Origin: Syntrophorhabdaceae bacterium
Lineage (GTDB): Bacteria; Desulfobacterota; Syntrophorhabdia; Syntrophorhabdales; Syntrophorhabdaceae
NCBI GenBank assembly: GCA_036504895.1
Contig: DASXUJ010000044.1
Location: 22,951 to 86,950, forward strand
DNA: 64,000 nucleotides
Direction: 5' to 3'
The notes beneath the pieces were generated by a model. It saw only the letters and a program-made list of their open reading frames with translations. It was not told where the DNA came from and made no database searches. The number at the start of each line of letters is the position of its first letter. Position 1 is the first letter of the stretch. The position numbers and the translations under genes were made by a program. This document shows, one piece after another, positions 1 through 10,581 of this stretch.

Positions 1-1664
1 TCAAAGGGTATAGCGATACCCTTTTCCGCAAACTGGAAAAGAAGATGATAGACCTGGAAAGCACGAACCGCACCCTCCTGGCCGCCATAGAAGAGCTGGA
101 GAAGGCGGAGGCATCTCTGAAGACAAGTGAAGCAAAATATCGTCACATATTCGAAAACGCGGTAATGGGCATATTCCGGACGGACGAACAGGGCCGATAC
201 CTTGACATAAACCGCACCTTTGCCGGAATGTTCGGATACGACTCGCAGGAGGAGATGGTGAAGGCCTTTCCGGAGATGGAGGAAAGGCAGTTCGTAGACC
301 CGCAACACTATAAAAAGCTGAAAAGCGCAATAACGGGGCAGGGCGTGGTAGAAGGCTTCGAATCACAGATTTACAGAAAGGATGGGACCAGCGCGTGGAT
401 TGCGATAAACATGAGGGCCCTGCAAAACCATGACAGCGGATTTCTATGGGAGGGCACGGCCATAAATATTACGGCCCGGAAGAAAGCTGAAGATGAGAAA
501 AACCAGCTCGAAAATCAGCTCCGCCAGTCGCAGAAGATGGAGGCCATCGGGACGCTCGCGGGAGGCGTGGCTCACGATTTCAATAACATCCTCACCGCCA
601 TCATCGGCTACGCAAGCCTTCTGGGAATGGACATCGAGAAAAACGATCATAAGAAGATCTATATCGATCAGATACTCGCCTCTTCCCAGAAGGCCGCCAA
701 CCTTACCCAGAGCCTGCTCGCCTTCAGCCGGAAACAGGCAATCGAGCTTAAAGCCCTGAGGGTGAAGACAATCATTCAGGAGATGGAGAAGATCCTGCCC
801 AGACTGCTCACCGAAGACATAGAGCTGAGAATAGAGCCCGTCAACGAGGAGTTGACCATTATGGCCGACCTCACCCAGATCGATCAGGTTTTGCTGAATC
901 TCGCAACCAATGCCCGTGACGCCATGCCCAATGGGGGCATGCTCGTCATCAAAACCGCGGAGGTTAAGGCCGGAGCGGAGGTTCCGGGGGTTCCCGGCGT
1001 GGACCAGAATTGCGGCTACGTACTCCTCTCGGTGACTGACACGGGTGTGGGCATGGATGAAGCAACAAGAGAGAAGATTTTCGAGCCCTTCTTTACGACC
1101 AAGGAGGCCGGGAAAGGCACGGGCCTCGGCCTTTCCACCGTGTATGGCATAGTGAAGCAACACGACGGGCATATTGCGGTTGACAGCGAGCCGGATCATG
1201 GGACCGTCTTCCGCATATATTTCCGCTCGGCAAGGTTGCTCCCGGAAGAACCGGTCCGGCATGAGGCACCGCTTGCCCGTGGGACCGAAACCATTCTGAT
1301 CGCTGAAGACAACAATGACCTCAGGATGCTTATAAAAGATGTGCTCTCGAGGGCAGGCTATTCGGTCATCGATGCGGTGGACGGGGATGACGCCGTTCTG
1401 AAGTTTTTGGAGCACAGGGATGCGATCGAGCTCCTGATCCTCGACGTGGTCATGCCGCGAAAGAACGGGCAGGCGGTGTATGAAAAAATAAGGGAGCTGA
1501 AGCCCGGGATTAAGGCGCTTTTCACGAGCGGGTATACGGGGGACGTGGTGCTCGATAAAGGGATTGCCGACGAAACCGTCGATTTTCTCTCAAAGCCCTT
1601 ACCGCCCGTGGAACTTCTTGCGAGGGTGCGACAGATTCTGGATCGTAAGCCTCAATCCCACTAA
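1..1664 (+). CDS. PAS sensor histidine kinase with C-terminal receiver (hybrid), 5' partial
   Basis: Phosphorelay sensor kinase. Numbering from the first Met (position 45), it has a PAS domain (about 30-145), a short coiled coil, a HisKA H-box with the phospho-accepting His at 177 (GGVAHDFNN), an HATPase domain with N-box [10 protein letters not shown] and G-boxes DTGVGMD and GTGLGLS, and a receiver domain (about 414-535) with phospho-Asp 467 (LLILDVVMP) and the conserved Lys in LSKPL. The reading frame stays open from position 3 to the first Met (it reads [14 protein letters not shown]), so the true start is probably left of the window and more sensory sequence is missing. It converges on the TPR gene. 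The signal sensed cannot be read from the sequence. Confidence 0.9.
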   Translation, partial: KGYSDTLFRKLEKKMIDLESTNRTLLAAIEELEKAEASLKTSEAKYRHIFENAVMGIFRTDEQGRYLDINRTFAGMFGYDSQEEMVKAFPEMEERQFVDPQHYKKLKSAITGQGVVEGFESQIYRKDGTSAWIAINMRALQNHDSGFLWEGTAINITARKKAEDEKNQLENQLRQSQKMEAIGTLAGGVAHDFNNILTAIIGYASLLGMDIEKNDHKKIYIDQILASSQKAANLTQSLLAFSRKQAIELKALRVKTIIQEMEKILPRLLTEDIELRIEPVNEELTIMADLTQIDQVLLNLATNARDAMPNGGMLVIKTAEVKAGAEVPGVPGVDQNCGYVLLSVTDTGVGMDEATREKIFEPFFTTKEAGKGTGLGLSTVYGIVKQHDGHIAVDSEPDHGTVFRIYFRSARLLPEEPVRHEAPLARGTETILIAEDNNDLRMLIKDVLSRAGYSVIDAVDGDDAVLKFLEHRDAIELLILDVVMPRKNGQAVYEKIRELKPGIKALFTSGYTGDVVLDKGIADETVDFLSKPLPPVELLARVRQILDRKPQSH

Positions 1665-1701
1665 AAACACTTTTTGCCGGCTGTTCGGAGCCGCCTGGAT
1701 C

Positions 1702-3057
1702 TCAGGCCCGTGGCTGAGTTCCGAGCAATGCCTCCACTTCCAGCTTTCGCTGGAATTCTTTTGCCTGCTCTCCGTACCGTCTCGCCTCCTCTTTTCTCCC
1801 CATACGTTTATAAATCTTCGTCATAAGAATATAGAGGCTCGTGAGGTTGGCTTTATCGGGCTCGGGCGCGGACTCCAATATGACTTGAGCCCTCTTACAG
1901 AGCTTCTCCGCCTCTGCATTTTTCCCCTGGGTATAATAGGCGGCGGCGAGCCCTCCCGCCCTCAGGGCAATCTCGGGGTGATCCGGAGGGAAAGCCTTCT
2001 CCGCGATGGACAGCGCCCTCTCGTACAGAGGTTCCGCCTTGGCGGGTTTGCCGCCGTAATAGCAGGCGTGTGCCACATTTCCCAGGGCCAGGGCCATGCC
2101 GGCATGCTCCGGGCCCAGCTTCTTCTCCTTTAAGGCGAGAGAACGCTCGAAGAGGCGTCTCGCCTCCTCATATTTTCCCAGGTAATAATAGACGCCGCCC
2201 AGCTCGTCCACGGTCCTCTCTACAAAAGGATGGCCCGGACTCAGAACCTTCTGCTGGATTTCAAGGGCACGCTCGAGAAAAGGCTCGGCCCTGTCATATG
2301 CTCCTTTGGCGGCATGAGCCCTGCCGAGGTCATATCGGGATTCAGCGGTCAGAATGTGGACCGAGCCGAACACCCCTTTCCTCATATTCAGGACGTCCTT
2401 ATAAAGCCTGATCGCCACCTCATGCCATCCCTGGGAAAGATAGAGCCCTGCCAGCCCCTTCTTTACCACGGCCACCAGGGCATCTTCAGTGCCGGGCGTC
2501 TGCTTTGCAAGCTCCAGGGCCTCTTTGAGGACCTGTTCCGCCTCTGCATGTCTGCCGAGAAACGTCCATGCCTTCCCGAGGTTCTCGAGAGATCTGATTT
2601 TCCCGTCTATATCCCGACCCCCGGCCTTTTCCCGCATTTCCCGTGCTTTTAAGAAGTATGATTCCCCTTCTTCATATCTGCCCTGCTCGATGCACGCCTC
2701 ACCTATGTTGTCGAGAAGTGGGACCGGATCGATAGGGAGATCGCTGCCCTCACGTTCGCGAAGGGAGAGAATCCTCTTGTAAAGCTCTCCCGCTTCGGAA
2801 TATCTTCCTTCCTCTTCATAGAGCCCCGCAAGATCGCCCATTGCCCGGGCAAATTCCTGCGGCCGGGGCTCCCCCGTCTCTTCCACTTTTTTCAGGCGTT
2901 CTTCGGCCACGGCGACCATCTCCGCTCTCGCCTTGATACGGGCCGCTTTCTCAGGACCGCCGTCCATATCCCTCACCAGGGTCCTTCCGGAGATATAATC
3001 CATAAAATAGGGGATATCTCCGATGAATCTCACAGTCGCGCGCAAAAAGCTTTTCAT
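1702..3057 (-). CDS. Tetratricopeptide repeat protein (kinesin-light-chain-like TPRs)
   Basis: A 451-residue protein built almost entirely of TPR helical pairs, about eight, of the long 42-residue kinesin-light-chain type (for example the EARRLFERSLALKEKKLGPEHAGMA type spacing). TPR arrays are protein-protein interaction scaffolds, so the partner is unknown. The N-terminus (about 1-35) is aromatic and basic but not a clear signal peptide, so the protein is probably cytoplasmic. The start has an AGGAAA ribosome site nine bases upstream. It is the only gene between the convergent kinase and truA, so context does not assign a role. Confidence 0.8.
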   Translation of the reverse strand: MKSFLRATVRFIGDIPYFMDYISGRTLVRDMDGGPEKAARIKARAEMVAVAEERLKKVEETGEPRPQEFARAMGDLAGLYEEEGRYSEAGELYKRILSLREREGSDLPIDPVPLLDNIGEACIEQGRYEEGESYFLKAREMREKAGGRDIDGKIRSLENLGKAWTFLGRHAEAEQVLKEALELAKQTPGTEDALVAVVKKGLAGLYLSQGWHEVAIRLYKDVLNMRKGVFGSVHILTAESRYDLGRAHAAKGAYDRAEPFLERALEIQQKVLSPGHPFVERTVDELGGVYYYLGKYEEARRLFERSLALKEKKLGPEHAGMALALGNVAHACYYGGKPAKAEPLYERALSIAEKAFPPDHPEIALRAGGLAAAYYTQGKNAEAEKLCKRAQVILESAPEPDKANLTSLYILMTKIYKRMGRKEEARRYGEQAKEFQRKLEVEALLGTQPRA

Positions 3058-3213
3058 AAGTTTCCTGTCGTTCCCGTGAAAACGATTTTCCGGTCTCTTG
3101 AACCACGTCCATCGCCACGGAAATCATATTTTAGTCCGTCATTATACCACATTCCAAAGTCATACGCCGAAGGTGGGGCGCTCCCCGCGATATCACGCCG
3201 GCAACAGGATGTC

Positions 3214-3948
3214 TTAGTACTTTATCTTTTTAAGGAGGAGCCCTTTTGCGGGTGCAGTCGGACCAGCCCTCTCCCTGTCGCGGGCATCGAGTATCTCCTG
3301 AAAATCCGGCCGGCTCAATTTGCCCGAGCCGACCAGGACTAAAGTCCCCACGATATTCCTGACCATATAACGGAGAAACCCGGTGCCTTCCAGAGATATA
3401 TGGATACAGTCTCCCCTCTTTCGCACTGCTGCCCTGACCACTTCCCGCACGGTGCTCCTGTACGATTCATCCTTTTTTTTGAAGGACGAGAAATCATGGC
3501 TCCCCTCGACGATCCGGATGGTGTCGGCCATGAGGTCGGTCCGCAGGAGACTGGGGAGATGCCACGAGTATCGTCCGTAAAAGGGTGAATCGATCCGCCT
3601 GTTCAGGATAGTATAGATATAGACCTTTGTCTTTGCGGAATATCGGGAATGGAATTCCGGGGGGACCTCCTGCGCGTCCGTTACCCTTATGTCGCGGGGA
3701 ATGAGGCTGTTTATCGCCCTCGGGAGTGCAACGAGGTCGATGCCGCTTTCCGAGCTGAAATTCACCACCTGCCCCAGGGCGTGGACTCCCGCGTCAGTCC
3801 TGGCGCCGCCGTAGATCTTTGCCGGCTCGTTTACCACCTTATCGATTGCTTTCTGGAGTATTTCCTGGACGCTGATGGCATTGGGCTGCACCTGCCATCC
3901 GTGATATGCGGTCCCGTCGTAAGAAACGAGGAGACGGATGTTTCTCAT
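3214..3948 (-). CDS. truA: tRNA pseudouridine synthase A
   Basis: Converts uridines 38-40 of the tRNA anticodon stem-loop to pseudouridine. The signature GGARTDAGVHALGQVVNF contains the catalytic Asp of the RTDAGVHA motif. The C-terminal half has the family's RYMVRNIVGTLV segment. The length of 244 residues is normal for TruA. The start codon overlaps the stop of the upstream small lipoprotein gene as ATGA, which implies translational coupling. Confidence 0.96.
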   Translation of the reverse strand: MRNIRLLVSYDGTAYHGWQVQPNAISVQEILQKAIDKVVNEPAKIYGGARTDAGVHALGQVVNFSSESGIDLVALPRAINSLIPRDIRVTDAQEVPPEFHSRYSAKTKVYIYTILNRRIDSPFYGRYSWHLPSLLRTDLMADTIRIVEGSHDFSSFKKKDESYRSTVREVVRAAVRKRGDCIHISLEGTGFLRYMVRNIVGTLVLVGSGKLSRPDFQEILDARDRERAGPTAPAKGLLLKKIKY

Positions 3949-4247
3949 CGGGATTTCTTCTTTTCGCCCTCTTTTACCCCCGGTTCGCCCCTGGCAGCCC
4001 CTTTGGATTTCTCGCGTTCGACGGTCTCCGCCTTCGGCCGGACGCTCTCCACGGCTTTCTGCCTCTCCTCCAGCTTCTTGTATACCTCGTCAAGCTCTTT
4101 TTTGAGGACGATATTTTCGGCCTTCAAAAAACTATTTTCTTCCCGGAGGATCTTCATCTCCTCTTTAAGGCCTTTCGCCTCTTTATTACAGGAAAAAGAG
4201 CCCATCAGAACCATGCATGCAAGGAATAGGAAAAGGATAAATTTCAT
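3945..4247 (-). CDS. Small coiled-coil lipoprotein, hypothetical
   Basis: A 100-residue protein with a hydrophobic signal segment ending in GSFSC, which could be a weak lipobox with Cys 20 as the lipidated residue. A charged heptad-type coiled coil follows (about 22-70, Lys/Glu/Leu rich), then a basic disordered tail. It resembles the many short coiled-coil lipoproteins of Gram-negative bacteria but no specific family was recognised. It sits directly upstream of truA with a four-base stop/start overlap. No clear ribosome binding site precedes the ATG. Confidence 0.6.
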   Translation of the reverse strand: MKFILFLFLACMVLMGSFSCNKEAKGLKEEMKILREENSFLKAENIVLKKELDEVYKKLEERQKAVESVRPKAETVEREKSKGAARGEPGVKEGEKKKSR

Positions 4248-4276
4248 GGTATTTATTTACCCCCATGCCTTCGCGA

Positions 4277-4322
4277 TTGTCAACAGCTTATTAATTGTGC
4301 TAAAATAAAGGGGTAGCACAAT
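4277..4322 (+). promoter_or_regulatory. Sigma-70-like promoter overlapped by a TGTGC/GCACA inverted repeat
   Basis: TTGTCA (4277-4282), an 18-base spacer, then TAAAAT (4301-4306) read toward gyrA. A perfect 9-bp inverted repeat, ATTGTGCTA (4294-4302) and TAGCACAAT (4314-4322) with an 11-base spacer, straddles the -10 box. This is the layout of a repressor operator. It lies 210 bp before gyrA and 47 bp before the divergent lipoprotein-truA pair, so it could serve either. The regulator is unknown. Confidence 0.5.
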
Positions 4323-4532
4323 CCGGTTATCAGCATTCAGGGAATAACGCGAAGGGGAAAATCAATCAACCCGGAGGGATCGCTCCTTACCCATCCGATT
4401 AACCCTGGTTCGACCGATAGCCTCCGCTATTTAATGTGACCGGCGCCGCCAGGAGACGGGCCCGTGCAATCTGTTTAAATATGCGCGTGTGGCGAGACAA
4501 TTCTGAGTAAAAAAGATTACGGGAGGACGTGG

Positions 4533-7040
4533 ATGCACACCTCGGTTGTTACGGTACCCATAGAAGAAGAGATGAAAAGATCTTACATGGATTATGCGAT
4601 GAGCATAATCATCGGGAGGGCCCTGCCGGACGTGCGGGACGGACTGAAGCCGGTCCACCGGAGGATCCTCTATGCCATGTATGAGCTGAACAATATGCAT
4701 GATAAACCGTATAAGAAATCCGCCAGGGTAGTGGGAGACGTAATAGGCAAATTCCACCCCCATGGAGACCAGGCGGTATACGATGCCATTACCCGTATGG
4801 TCCAGGACTTTTCCCTGAGATATCCCCTCATCGACGGCCAGGGAAACTTCGGCTCCATCGACGGCGACTCCCCGGCAGCCATGAGGTACACGGAAGTGCG
4901 CCTCTCGAGGATTGCCGAAGAGATACTCAAGGACATCGAGAAAGAGACGGTCGCCTTCAGGCCCAATTATGACGAATCCCTTGTGGAACCCCTCGTTATG
5001 CCTGCGAGGACCCCCAACCTCCTTATCAACGGCTCCTCCGGTATCGCGGTCGGCATGGCAACCAACATTCCGCCCCACAACCTGAGCGAGGTCATAAACG
5101 GCGTAATCGCCTTCATCGATAATCCGGAGATCACCCTTGACGAGCTTCTGACCCATATTTCGGGGCCCGATTTTCCGACGGAAGGAATTATCTACGGCAG
5201 GCAGGGCATTCGCGAAGCTTATTCCACCGGCAGGGGACACATCACGCTGCGCGCCAGGGCCGGGATCGAGAAGAAAAAAGATGGACGGGAGATGATCGTA
5301 GTAACCGAGATCCCTTACCAGGTCAACAAGGCGCGCCTGATCGAGACAATCGTCGAGCTCGTGAATACGAAGAGGATCGAAGGCATCTCCAACCTTAAAG
5401 ACGAATCGAACAGGGAAGGCATCCGGGTCGTCATCGAGCTGAAGAGGGGCGAAATGGGAATCCCCATTTTAAATCAGCTCTACAAACACAGCCAGCTTCA
5501 GACCACCTTCGGCATCATATTCCTCACCATCGTCAATAATGAGCCTAAAATTCTTGCCCTCAAGGAGCTGATCAGCGAATTCGTGCTCTTCAGAAAGGAA
5601 GTGGTAACCAAGAGGTCCATTTTCGAGCTTAACAAGGCCCTCGACAGGCTCCATATCCTGGAAGGACTCAAGATCGCCCTCGAGCATATCGACGAGGTGA
5701 TCGCCCTCATCAAACAGTCGAGGAACGCGGCCGAGGCCAGGGCCGCCCTCATCGACCGTTTCGGCCTGTCTGAAAAGCAGTCGACGAGCATCCTCGAGAT
5801 GCGACTCCAGCGTCTGACAAACATGGAACAGTCCAAGATACTTGAAGATTTTGAAAATACCTCGAGAGAGATCGCAAGGCTGAGGGAGATACTCCAGGAT
5901 GAGCGGCTTCTTTTCGATCTCGTAAAGAAAGAGCTGATGGAGATCAAGGACCGTTACGGCGACGAGAGAAAGACGGAGATCGTCGATCTCGTACCGGAGA
6001 TCACCCTTGAAGATATGATCAAGGACGAAGAGGTGGTGGTCACCATCACCCACAAGGGCTACATCAAGCGGACCCCCCTTGACCAGTACCGGGCCCAGCT
6101 GCGCGGCGGCAAGGGAAAGATAGGCATCGTGGTGCGGGACGAAGATTTCGTCGACCAGATTTACACGGCCTCCACTCATTCCTTCATCATCTTTTTCACC
6201 GATGCCGGCAAAGCCTACAGCATCAAGGTCCATGCCATACCGGAGGCAGCGCTGACCTCCAAAGGTAAACCGGTGATAAACCTCATCAATGCCGAGAAGA
6301 ACGAGAGGATTACCGCTATCGCCCATATGAGGGAATTCGCGGAGGACCGTTACCTCATGCTCGTCACGAAGAGGGGGCAGGTCAAGAAGATAAGCCTGAG
6401 CGCCTTGAGCCACATGAGGTCTTCGGGGCTCAGAGTAATCAGCCTTCCCGAGGAAGACAGCCTCATGACGATCCTTCAGACGAATGGCAACGATGAGATA
6501 ATGGTTGCCACCAAGAAGGGAAAATCCGTCCGGTTCCGCGAGCACGATATAAGACCCATGGGACGCGTAGCTTACGGGAACAGGGGCATCAGGCTCAGAA
6601 AGAACGACGAGGTTATCTCGGCGGAGATCGTCGATCAGGGCTGCAACGTCTTCACCGTCACGGAAAAAGGCTATGGAAAGGTTTCACCCTGCCAGGAATA
6701 CCGTCTTCAGACCAGAGGCGGCACCGGTATCATCAACGTGCGGTGCGGCTCCAAGAACGGCGACGTGGTAGGCCTCAAGAAGGTCACCGAAACGAGCGAG
6801 ATAATCCTCGTCACCGATACGGGAAGGACCATCAGGTTTAATGCGAAAGATATGCCCGTTCAGAAAAGGGGCGGCCTCGGCGTAAAACTGATGGACCTCG
6901 CGGGAGATAAGACCATCAGCTCGGTCGCTATCGTCGGGGAAGAGGGAGTGCAGCCCAGGGATGAAGGAACCGAAGACGGCCCCGAAGGGCCCGTAGAGCC
7001 TGCGGGACCCGAAGCACCCGAGACACCTGCGGCCGAATAG
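4533..7040 (+). CDS. gyrA: DNA gyrase subunit A
   Basis: Breakage-reunion subunit of DNA gyrase, which with GyrB introduces negative supercoils. The topoisomerase IIA core occupies about residues 8-480 with catalytic Tyr119 (AAMRYTE). The six-bladed C-terminal pinwheel follows, with the GyrA box QLRGGKG at 522-528, which separates gyrase A from ParC. The last 30 residues are an acidic, proline-rich tail. The start is supported by GGGAGGA seven bases upstream. In the quinolone-resistance region the residue matching E. coli Ser83 is Gln80 ([10 protein letters not shown]), while the acidic residue matching Asp87 is kept (Asp84). gpsA follows 41 bp downstream. Confidence 0.97.
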   Translation: MHTSVVTVPIEEEMKRSYMDYAMSIIIGRALPDVRDGLKPVHRRILYAMYELNNMHDKPYKKSARVVGDVIGKFHPHGDQAVYDAITRMVQDFSLRYPLIDGQGNFGSIDGDSPAAMRYTEVRLSRIAEEILKDIEKETVAFRPNYDESLVEPLVMPARTPNLLINGSSGIAVGMATNIPPHNLSEVINGVIAFIDNPEITLDELLTHISGPDFPTEGIIYGRQGIREAYSTGRGHITLRARAGIEKKKDGREMIVVTEIPYQVNKARLIETIVELVNTKRIEGISNLKDESNREGIRVVIELKRGEMGIPILNQLYKHSQLQTTFGIIFLTIVNNEPKILALKELISEFVLFRKEVVTKRSIFELNKALDRLHILEGLKIALEHIDEVIALIKQSRNAAEARAALIDRFGLSEKQSTSILEMRLQRLTNMEQSKILEDFENTSREIARLREILQDERLLFDLVKKELMEIKDRYGDERKTEIVDLVPEITLEDMIKDEEVVVTITHKGYIKRTPLDQYRAQLRGGKGKIGIVVRDEDFVDQIYTASTHSFIIFFTDAGKAYSIKVHAIPEAALTSKGKPVINLINAEKNERITAIAHMREFAEDRYLMLVTKRGQVKKISLSALSHMRSSGLRVISLPEEDSLMTILQTNGNDEIMVATKKGKSVRFREHDIRPMGRVAYGNRGIRLRKNDEVISAEIVDQGCNVFTVTEKGYGKVSPCQEYRLQTRGGTGIINVRCGSKNGDVVGLKKVTETSEIILVTDTGRTIRFNAKDMPVQKRGGLGVKLMDLAGDKTISSVAIVGEEGVQPRDEGTEDGPEGPVEPAGPEAPETPAAE

Positions 7041-7081
7041 AAGATCCGGATTCACCTGTTCAATAGCGAAAGGAATCCGCC

Positions 7082-8089
7082 ATGAATGCGGCTCGATATG
7101 ACGTCGGTATTATAGGCGCGGGGGCATGGGGCACCGCGGTGGCAATGCACCTTGCAAGGAAGGGACTCACCGTCCTCCTTTGGGCATATGAAAAAGATCT
7201 CTGCGAGACCCTTCGGATCACGCGGGAGAACAGCCTTTACCTCCCCTCCTTCACGCTCCCCCGGGGCATAGATTTCACCGACGACCTCCCGACTCTTGCC
7301 CGATCTGTCCCCGATATCGTGGTTGCCGCACCTTCTTATGCGGTACGAAGCGTGCTGGCGCCTATAACAGGATTGATGAAGGAGAAGCACGTGCTGATCC
7401 TCACCAAGGGGTTCGAGACGGAAACCCTCATGCCCATAAGCAAGGTAGTGGAAGAAGCCGTGGGGGGAGAATTCAGCGCGGCCGTGCTCTCAGGCCCTTC
7501 GTTTGCGCGAGAAGTCGCGGACGGCGCCTTCACCTCGGTAGTAATTTCCTCAAGAAATGACGTCCTGTCCCATTACCTCCAGAAAAGGATCCACGACGAT
7601 AATTTCAGGGTCTATACGTCCCGCGACGTCACCGGTGTGGAGCTGGGAGGGGCCATGAAAAACGTGATGGCCATCGGGGCGGGCATCATCGACGGCTTAA
7701 ACCTCGGCACGAACACCAAGGCCGCCTTCATTACCCGGGCGCTGGCGGAGATAAAGCGGCTGGGCAAGGCCCTGGGCGCAAAAGAGACCACTTTTATGGG
7801 TCTTTCCGGCATGGGCGACCTGATTCTTACCGCTTACGGCAACCTGAGCCGGAACCGTGCCTTCGGCATGGAGCTGGCAGCAGGCAAGAAGGCCGACCAT
7901 ATAATCAGCACTCAGAAAACCGTGGTCGAAGGATATTATACGATAAAAGCCGCCCATGCCCTCGCCGGAAAATGGGATATAGAAATGCCCATTACAAACG
8001 AGCTTTACAAGATAGTCTACGAAGGCAAAGATCTTGCCGTCTCCTTCAGGGAAATAAAAACACGGGTGCTGCGCGAAGAAGACGAATAA
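7082..8089 (+). CDS. gpsA: Glycerol-3-phosphate dehydrogenase [NAD(P)+]
   Basis: Reduces dihydroxyacetone phosphate to sn-glycerol-3-phosphate for phospholipid synthesis; a soluble cytoplasmic enzyme. The N-terminal Rossmann motif GAGAWGTA is at residues 12-19. The active-site region GGAMKNVMAIGAGI with the catalytic Lys and the C-terminal GLSGMGDLILT segment are intact. Its 335 residues are typical. AAGGAA lies before the ATG, and it probably shares a transcript with gyrA. Confidence 0.96.
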   Translation: MNAARYDVGIIGAGAWGTAVAMHLARKGLTVLLWAYEKDLCETLRITRENSLYLPSFTLPRGIDFTDDLPTLARSVPDIVVAAPSYAVRSVLAPITGLMKEKHVLILTKGFETETLMPISKVVEEAVGGEFSAAVLSGPSFAREVADGAFTSVVISSRNDVLSHYLQKRIHDDNFRVYTSRDVTGVELGGAMKNVMAIGAGIIDGLNLGTNTKAAFITRALAEIKRLGKALGAKETTFMGLSGMGDLILTAYGNLSRNRAFGMELAAGKKADHIISTQKTVVEGYYTIKAAHALAGKWDIEMPITNELYKIVYEGKDLAVSFREIKTRVLREEDE

Positions 8090-8233
8090 GTAGACCCCTA
8101 TCCGGGCTTCACACTTCTTCGCATTCCTGTCGATTTCGGTCCCCTCTCCTGCTTTTTCCTATTGTCATGCTTATAATCTTTAAGTTCTTATGCATAAATC
8201 CGTCAAAACGTACCAATCCCCGGAGGTAAATCT

Positions 8234-8707
8234 ATGGAAAGAAAAGATAGGTTAATCCAGGAGTACCACCATGATCCGTACTTTTTGAAGAGCAAGCTTC
8301 CCGATCCCTCGGTATGTGAAAAATGCGGCGTCATGTTCCACAACGGAGTCTTCGATTGGGTCTCGACCGCGCCGCCGGATGCGACGAAGATGGTCTGTCC
8401 CGCGTGCAGAAGGATAGCGGACAGCTTTGAAGGCGGAATAATTACACTCGAAGGTCTCTTTCTCGAGGGTCATAAACAGGAAATCTTGAATATTATAAGG
8501 AATGCGGAAAATGCCCAGAAAACCAGGCGTCCTCTGGATAGGATCATAAAGATCAGCGATTTGCAGGGCAAGATAGAGGTGACCACCACGTATGAGCACC
8601 TCGCCCGCAGGATCGGCGATGCAGTCAACAGCGCCTACAAAGGGACTCTCGAGCTTCAATACAGCGACGGGGAAAAATACGTGAGGGTGCGCTGGAGAAG
8701 AGACTAA
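8234..8707 (+). CDS. BCAM0308-family zinc-ribbon protein
   Basis: A 157-residue protein matching the BCAM0308 family, whose molecular role I cannot state. The first half carries two Cys pairs (CEKCG and CPACR) separated by about 45 residues, a likely zinc ribbon. The middle holds the family's LEG-LFLEGHKQEILNIIRN helix. The C-terminal 60 residues look like a small alpha/beta domain ending in a basic WRRD. A GGAGG ribosome site precedes the ATG. It stands alone between gpsA and the next gene. Confidence 0.75.
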   Translation: MERKDRLIQEYHHDPYFLKSKLPDPSVCEKCGVMFHNGVFDWVSTAPPDATKMVCPACRRIADSFEGGIITLEGLFLEGHKQEILNIIRNAENAQKTRRPLDRIIKISDLQGKIEVTTTYEHLARRIGDAVNSAYKGTLELQYSDGEKYVRVRWRRD

Positions 8708-8783
8708 GGATTCCGGTCTCATCCGCCATGGCAATGGCCTACTGCACTAACGTAGGATCGCCCCGGGAATGGGTGGGGCCCGC

Positions 8784-8813
8784 CGCACCCGCATGTACTC
8801 GTCTGCGGGTGCG
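8784..8813. other. 10-bp perfect inverted repeat in intergenic region
   Basis: CGCACCCGCA (8784-8793) and TGCGGGTGCG (8804-8813) flank a 10-base loop. It lies 77 bases after the zinc-ribbon gene and 74 before the next start. No T-run follows on either strand, so it may be a factor-assisted terminator or a protein-binding site rather than a classic intrinsic terminator. Confidence 0.5.
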
Positions 8814-8886
8814 TCAAGTGTTCATTGACACACGGTTTTCCCATGATACAATATAGCGGATTATGCACAAAGGAAGCGGGAATGAC

Positions 8887-9414
8887 ATGGACCTGAAGGC
8901 TTTCGGAAATATGGACGCAGGAGAACTGCGTAGTTATATTGAGTTTCTTCTGTGGCATTACCGGGTGATCGACGCCTTCTGGTTCATTTACGTGGCCGAG
9001 CAGTACGGTCAGGATATCGCCGAGGGCATCAATGAGAAGGTCTGGTCGAGAGTGCCGGGGATGGCGGCGAATGACCTGAAGGAGCGGTTTTCCGTGACAG
9101 AGAAGGGGCTCAAAGGGTTTACCGAAGCCCTGCGGCTTTTCCCCTGGACCATCCTCGTGGGATATGAAATTGAAGAAAAGGAGGGGGAAGTGCTCATTAC
9201 GGTCCCCCATTGTCCCACCCAGGAGGCGCGACTCGCCCGGGGCCAGGGAGAATTCGTCTGTAAGCATATGCACAAGGGAGAATTCGAGAGCTTTGCCCAC
9301 GCCATCGATCCCATGATAGAGGTGGAGTGCCTTTTTGCCCCGCCGGACCCGCACCCGAAGGAAATTTTCTGTAAATGGAGGTTCTTCATGAAGAACTCAG
9401 GGGAAAGCCGATGA
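8887..9414 (+). CDS. DUF6125-family protein
   Basis: About 175 residues matching the DUF6125 family of anaerobes: an N-terminal helical part ([17 protein letters not shown]), [13 protein letters not shown], and a C-terminal Cys-containing part ([21 protein letters not shown] and [10 protein letters not shown]). Conserved Cys and His residues hint at metal binding, but no activity is known to me. I chose the ATG at 8887, which has GGAAG upstream, over an ATG eight codons earlier that lacks a ribosome site. Its stop overlaps the ald start as ATGA, so the two are translationally coupled. Confidence 0.75.
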   Translation: MDLKAFGNMDAGELRSYIEFLLWHYRVIDAFWFIYVAEQYGQDIAEGINEKVWSRVPGMAANDLKERFSVTEKGLKGFTEALRLFPWTILVGYEIEEKEGEVLITVPHCPTQEARLARGQGEFVCKHMHKGEFESFAHAIDPMIEVECLFAPPDPHPKEIFCKWRFFMKNSGESR

Positions 9415-10520
9415 TTATCGGAATACCTAAGGAGATAAAGGAAGGGGAGAACAGGGTCTCTCTCACTCCCGCAGGCGCCCACACCCTCGTGATGGACGGC
9501 CATACGGTACTCGTGGAGACAAGGGCCGGAGAAGGGAGCGGACTTACGGACCCGGAATATGCCCGCGAAGGCGCCGAGATCACATCGCAGGAAGAGGTAT
9601 TCAGAAGAGCGGAAATGATCGTGAAGGTAAAGGAACCCCTGGAGACGGAATGGCGGTTCTTCAGAGAAGGTCAGATACTTTTCACTTACCTTCACCTCGC
9701 CTCGTCTCAAAGTCTCACTAATGCCCTTTTGGAAAAAAGTGTCATCGGTATAGCCTACGAGACAGTAGAAGACCTTCAGGGCCGGCTCCCGTTGCTCGTG
9801 CCCATGAGCGAGGTGGCAGGACGGATGTCCGTTCAGGTGGCCATGCGTTTTCTCGAAACCGATTACGGCGGAAGAGGAGTGCTCCTAAGTGGAGTCCCCG
9901 GCGTCCCCCCCGCGGATGTGGTGATCCTCGGATGCGGGGTAGTGGGTCTCAATGCGGCCAAGATTGCGGTCGGATTGGGTGCCCACGTGACCATCCTCGA
10001 CGTAAGCCACGACCGACTCAAGTACATAGACGACATACTCCATGGCAATGTAATCACCGTCCATTCGAATCCTTTTACCGTGCAGAGGGCGGTCAGTTAT
10101 GCGGACGTGGTAATCGGGGCCGTTCTGCTCCCGGGCGCCAAGGCGCCTGTCATCGTCACGGAAAAGATGGTGAACCGGATGAAGTCCGGCTCGGTCATAA
10201 TAGACGTATCGGTGGATCAGGGAGGATCGGTCGAGACGACCAGACCCACGACCCATGCCGACCCCGTGTACCGGCTTTTCGACGTGATTCACTATGGAGT
10301 GCCCAATATCCCGGCAGGGGTGCCGAGGACCTCCACCTATGCCCTCACCAATACCACCCTACCCTATATCAGGGTTATTGCGTCAAAGGGCATTAAAAGG
10401 GCGGCCGAGGAAGACAGGGCCGTTGCCCTGGGAATCAACTGCGTCCGGGGCGTCCTGACCCACGAAGCGGTAGCCTCGGCGTTTAACATGCCCTGGAAGG
10501 CATGGCAGAAAGTACTGTAA
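9411..10520 (+). CDS. ald: Alanine dehydrogenase
   Basis: NAD-dependent interconversion of L-alanine with pyruvate and ammonia. The N-terminal [20 protein letters not shown] and the catalytic-region motifs VKVKEP (Lys) and LFTYLHLA (His) are present. The Rossmann motif [17 protein letters not shown] sits near residue 170, and DVSVDQGGS and the [17 protein letters not shown] segment are typical of the family. The 369-residue length is standard. The start at 9411 is set by homology and by the ATGA overlap with the DUF6125 gene. In a fermenter it could balance pyruvate, ammonia and NADH. Confidence 0.95.
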   Translation: MIIGIPKEIKEGENRVSLTPAGAHTLVMDGHTVLVETRAGEGSGLTDPEYAREGAEITSQEEVFRRAEMIVKVKEPLETEWRFFREGQILFTYLHLASSQSLTNALLEKSVIGIAYETVEDLQGRLPLLVPMSEVAGRMSVQVAMRFLETDYGGRGVLLSGVPGVPPADVVILGCGVVGLNAAKIAVGLGAHVTILDVSHDRLKYIDDILHGNVITVHSNPFTVQRAVSYADVVIGAVLLPGAKAPVIVTEKMVNRMKSGSVIIDVSVDQGGSVETTRPTTHADPVYRLFDVIHYGVPNIPAGVPRTSTYALTNTTLPYIRVIASKGIKRAAEEDRAVALGINCVRGVLTHEAVASAFNMPWKAWQKVL

Positions 10521-10581
10521 CCGATAAGGAGAAAGGCGGGCACGAGAAGCAGCGCGAATCGATCTTTGATACCCGAACTTC

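Noticed and set aside
444..1415. Minus-strand open frame (323 codons) opposite the histidine kinase
   Set aside because: It is antisense to intact HisKA, HATPase and receiver motifs, and has no motif of its own.
4390..4440. GGTTCGA sequence resembling a tRNA T-loop
   Set aside because: The flanking bases do not form the five-pair T stem, and no acceptor or anticodon arms can be drawn around it.
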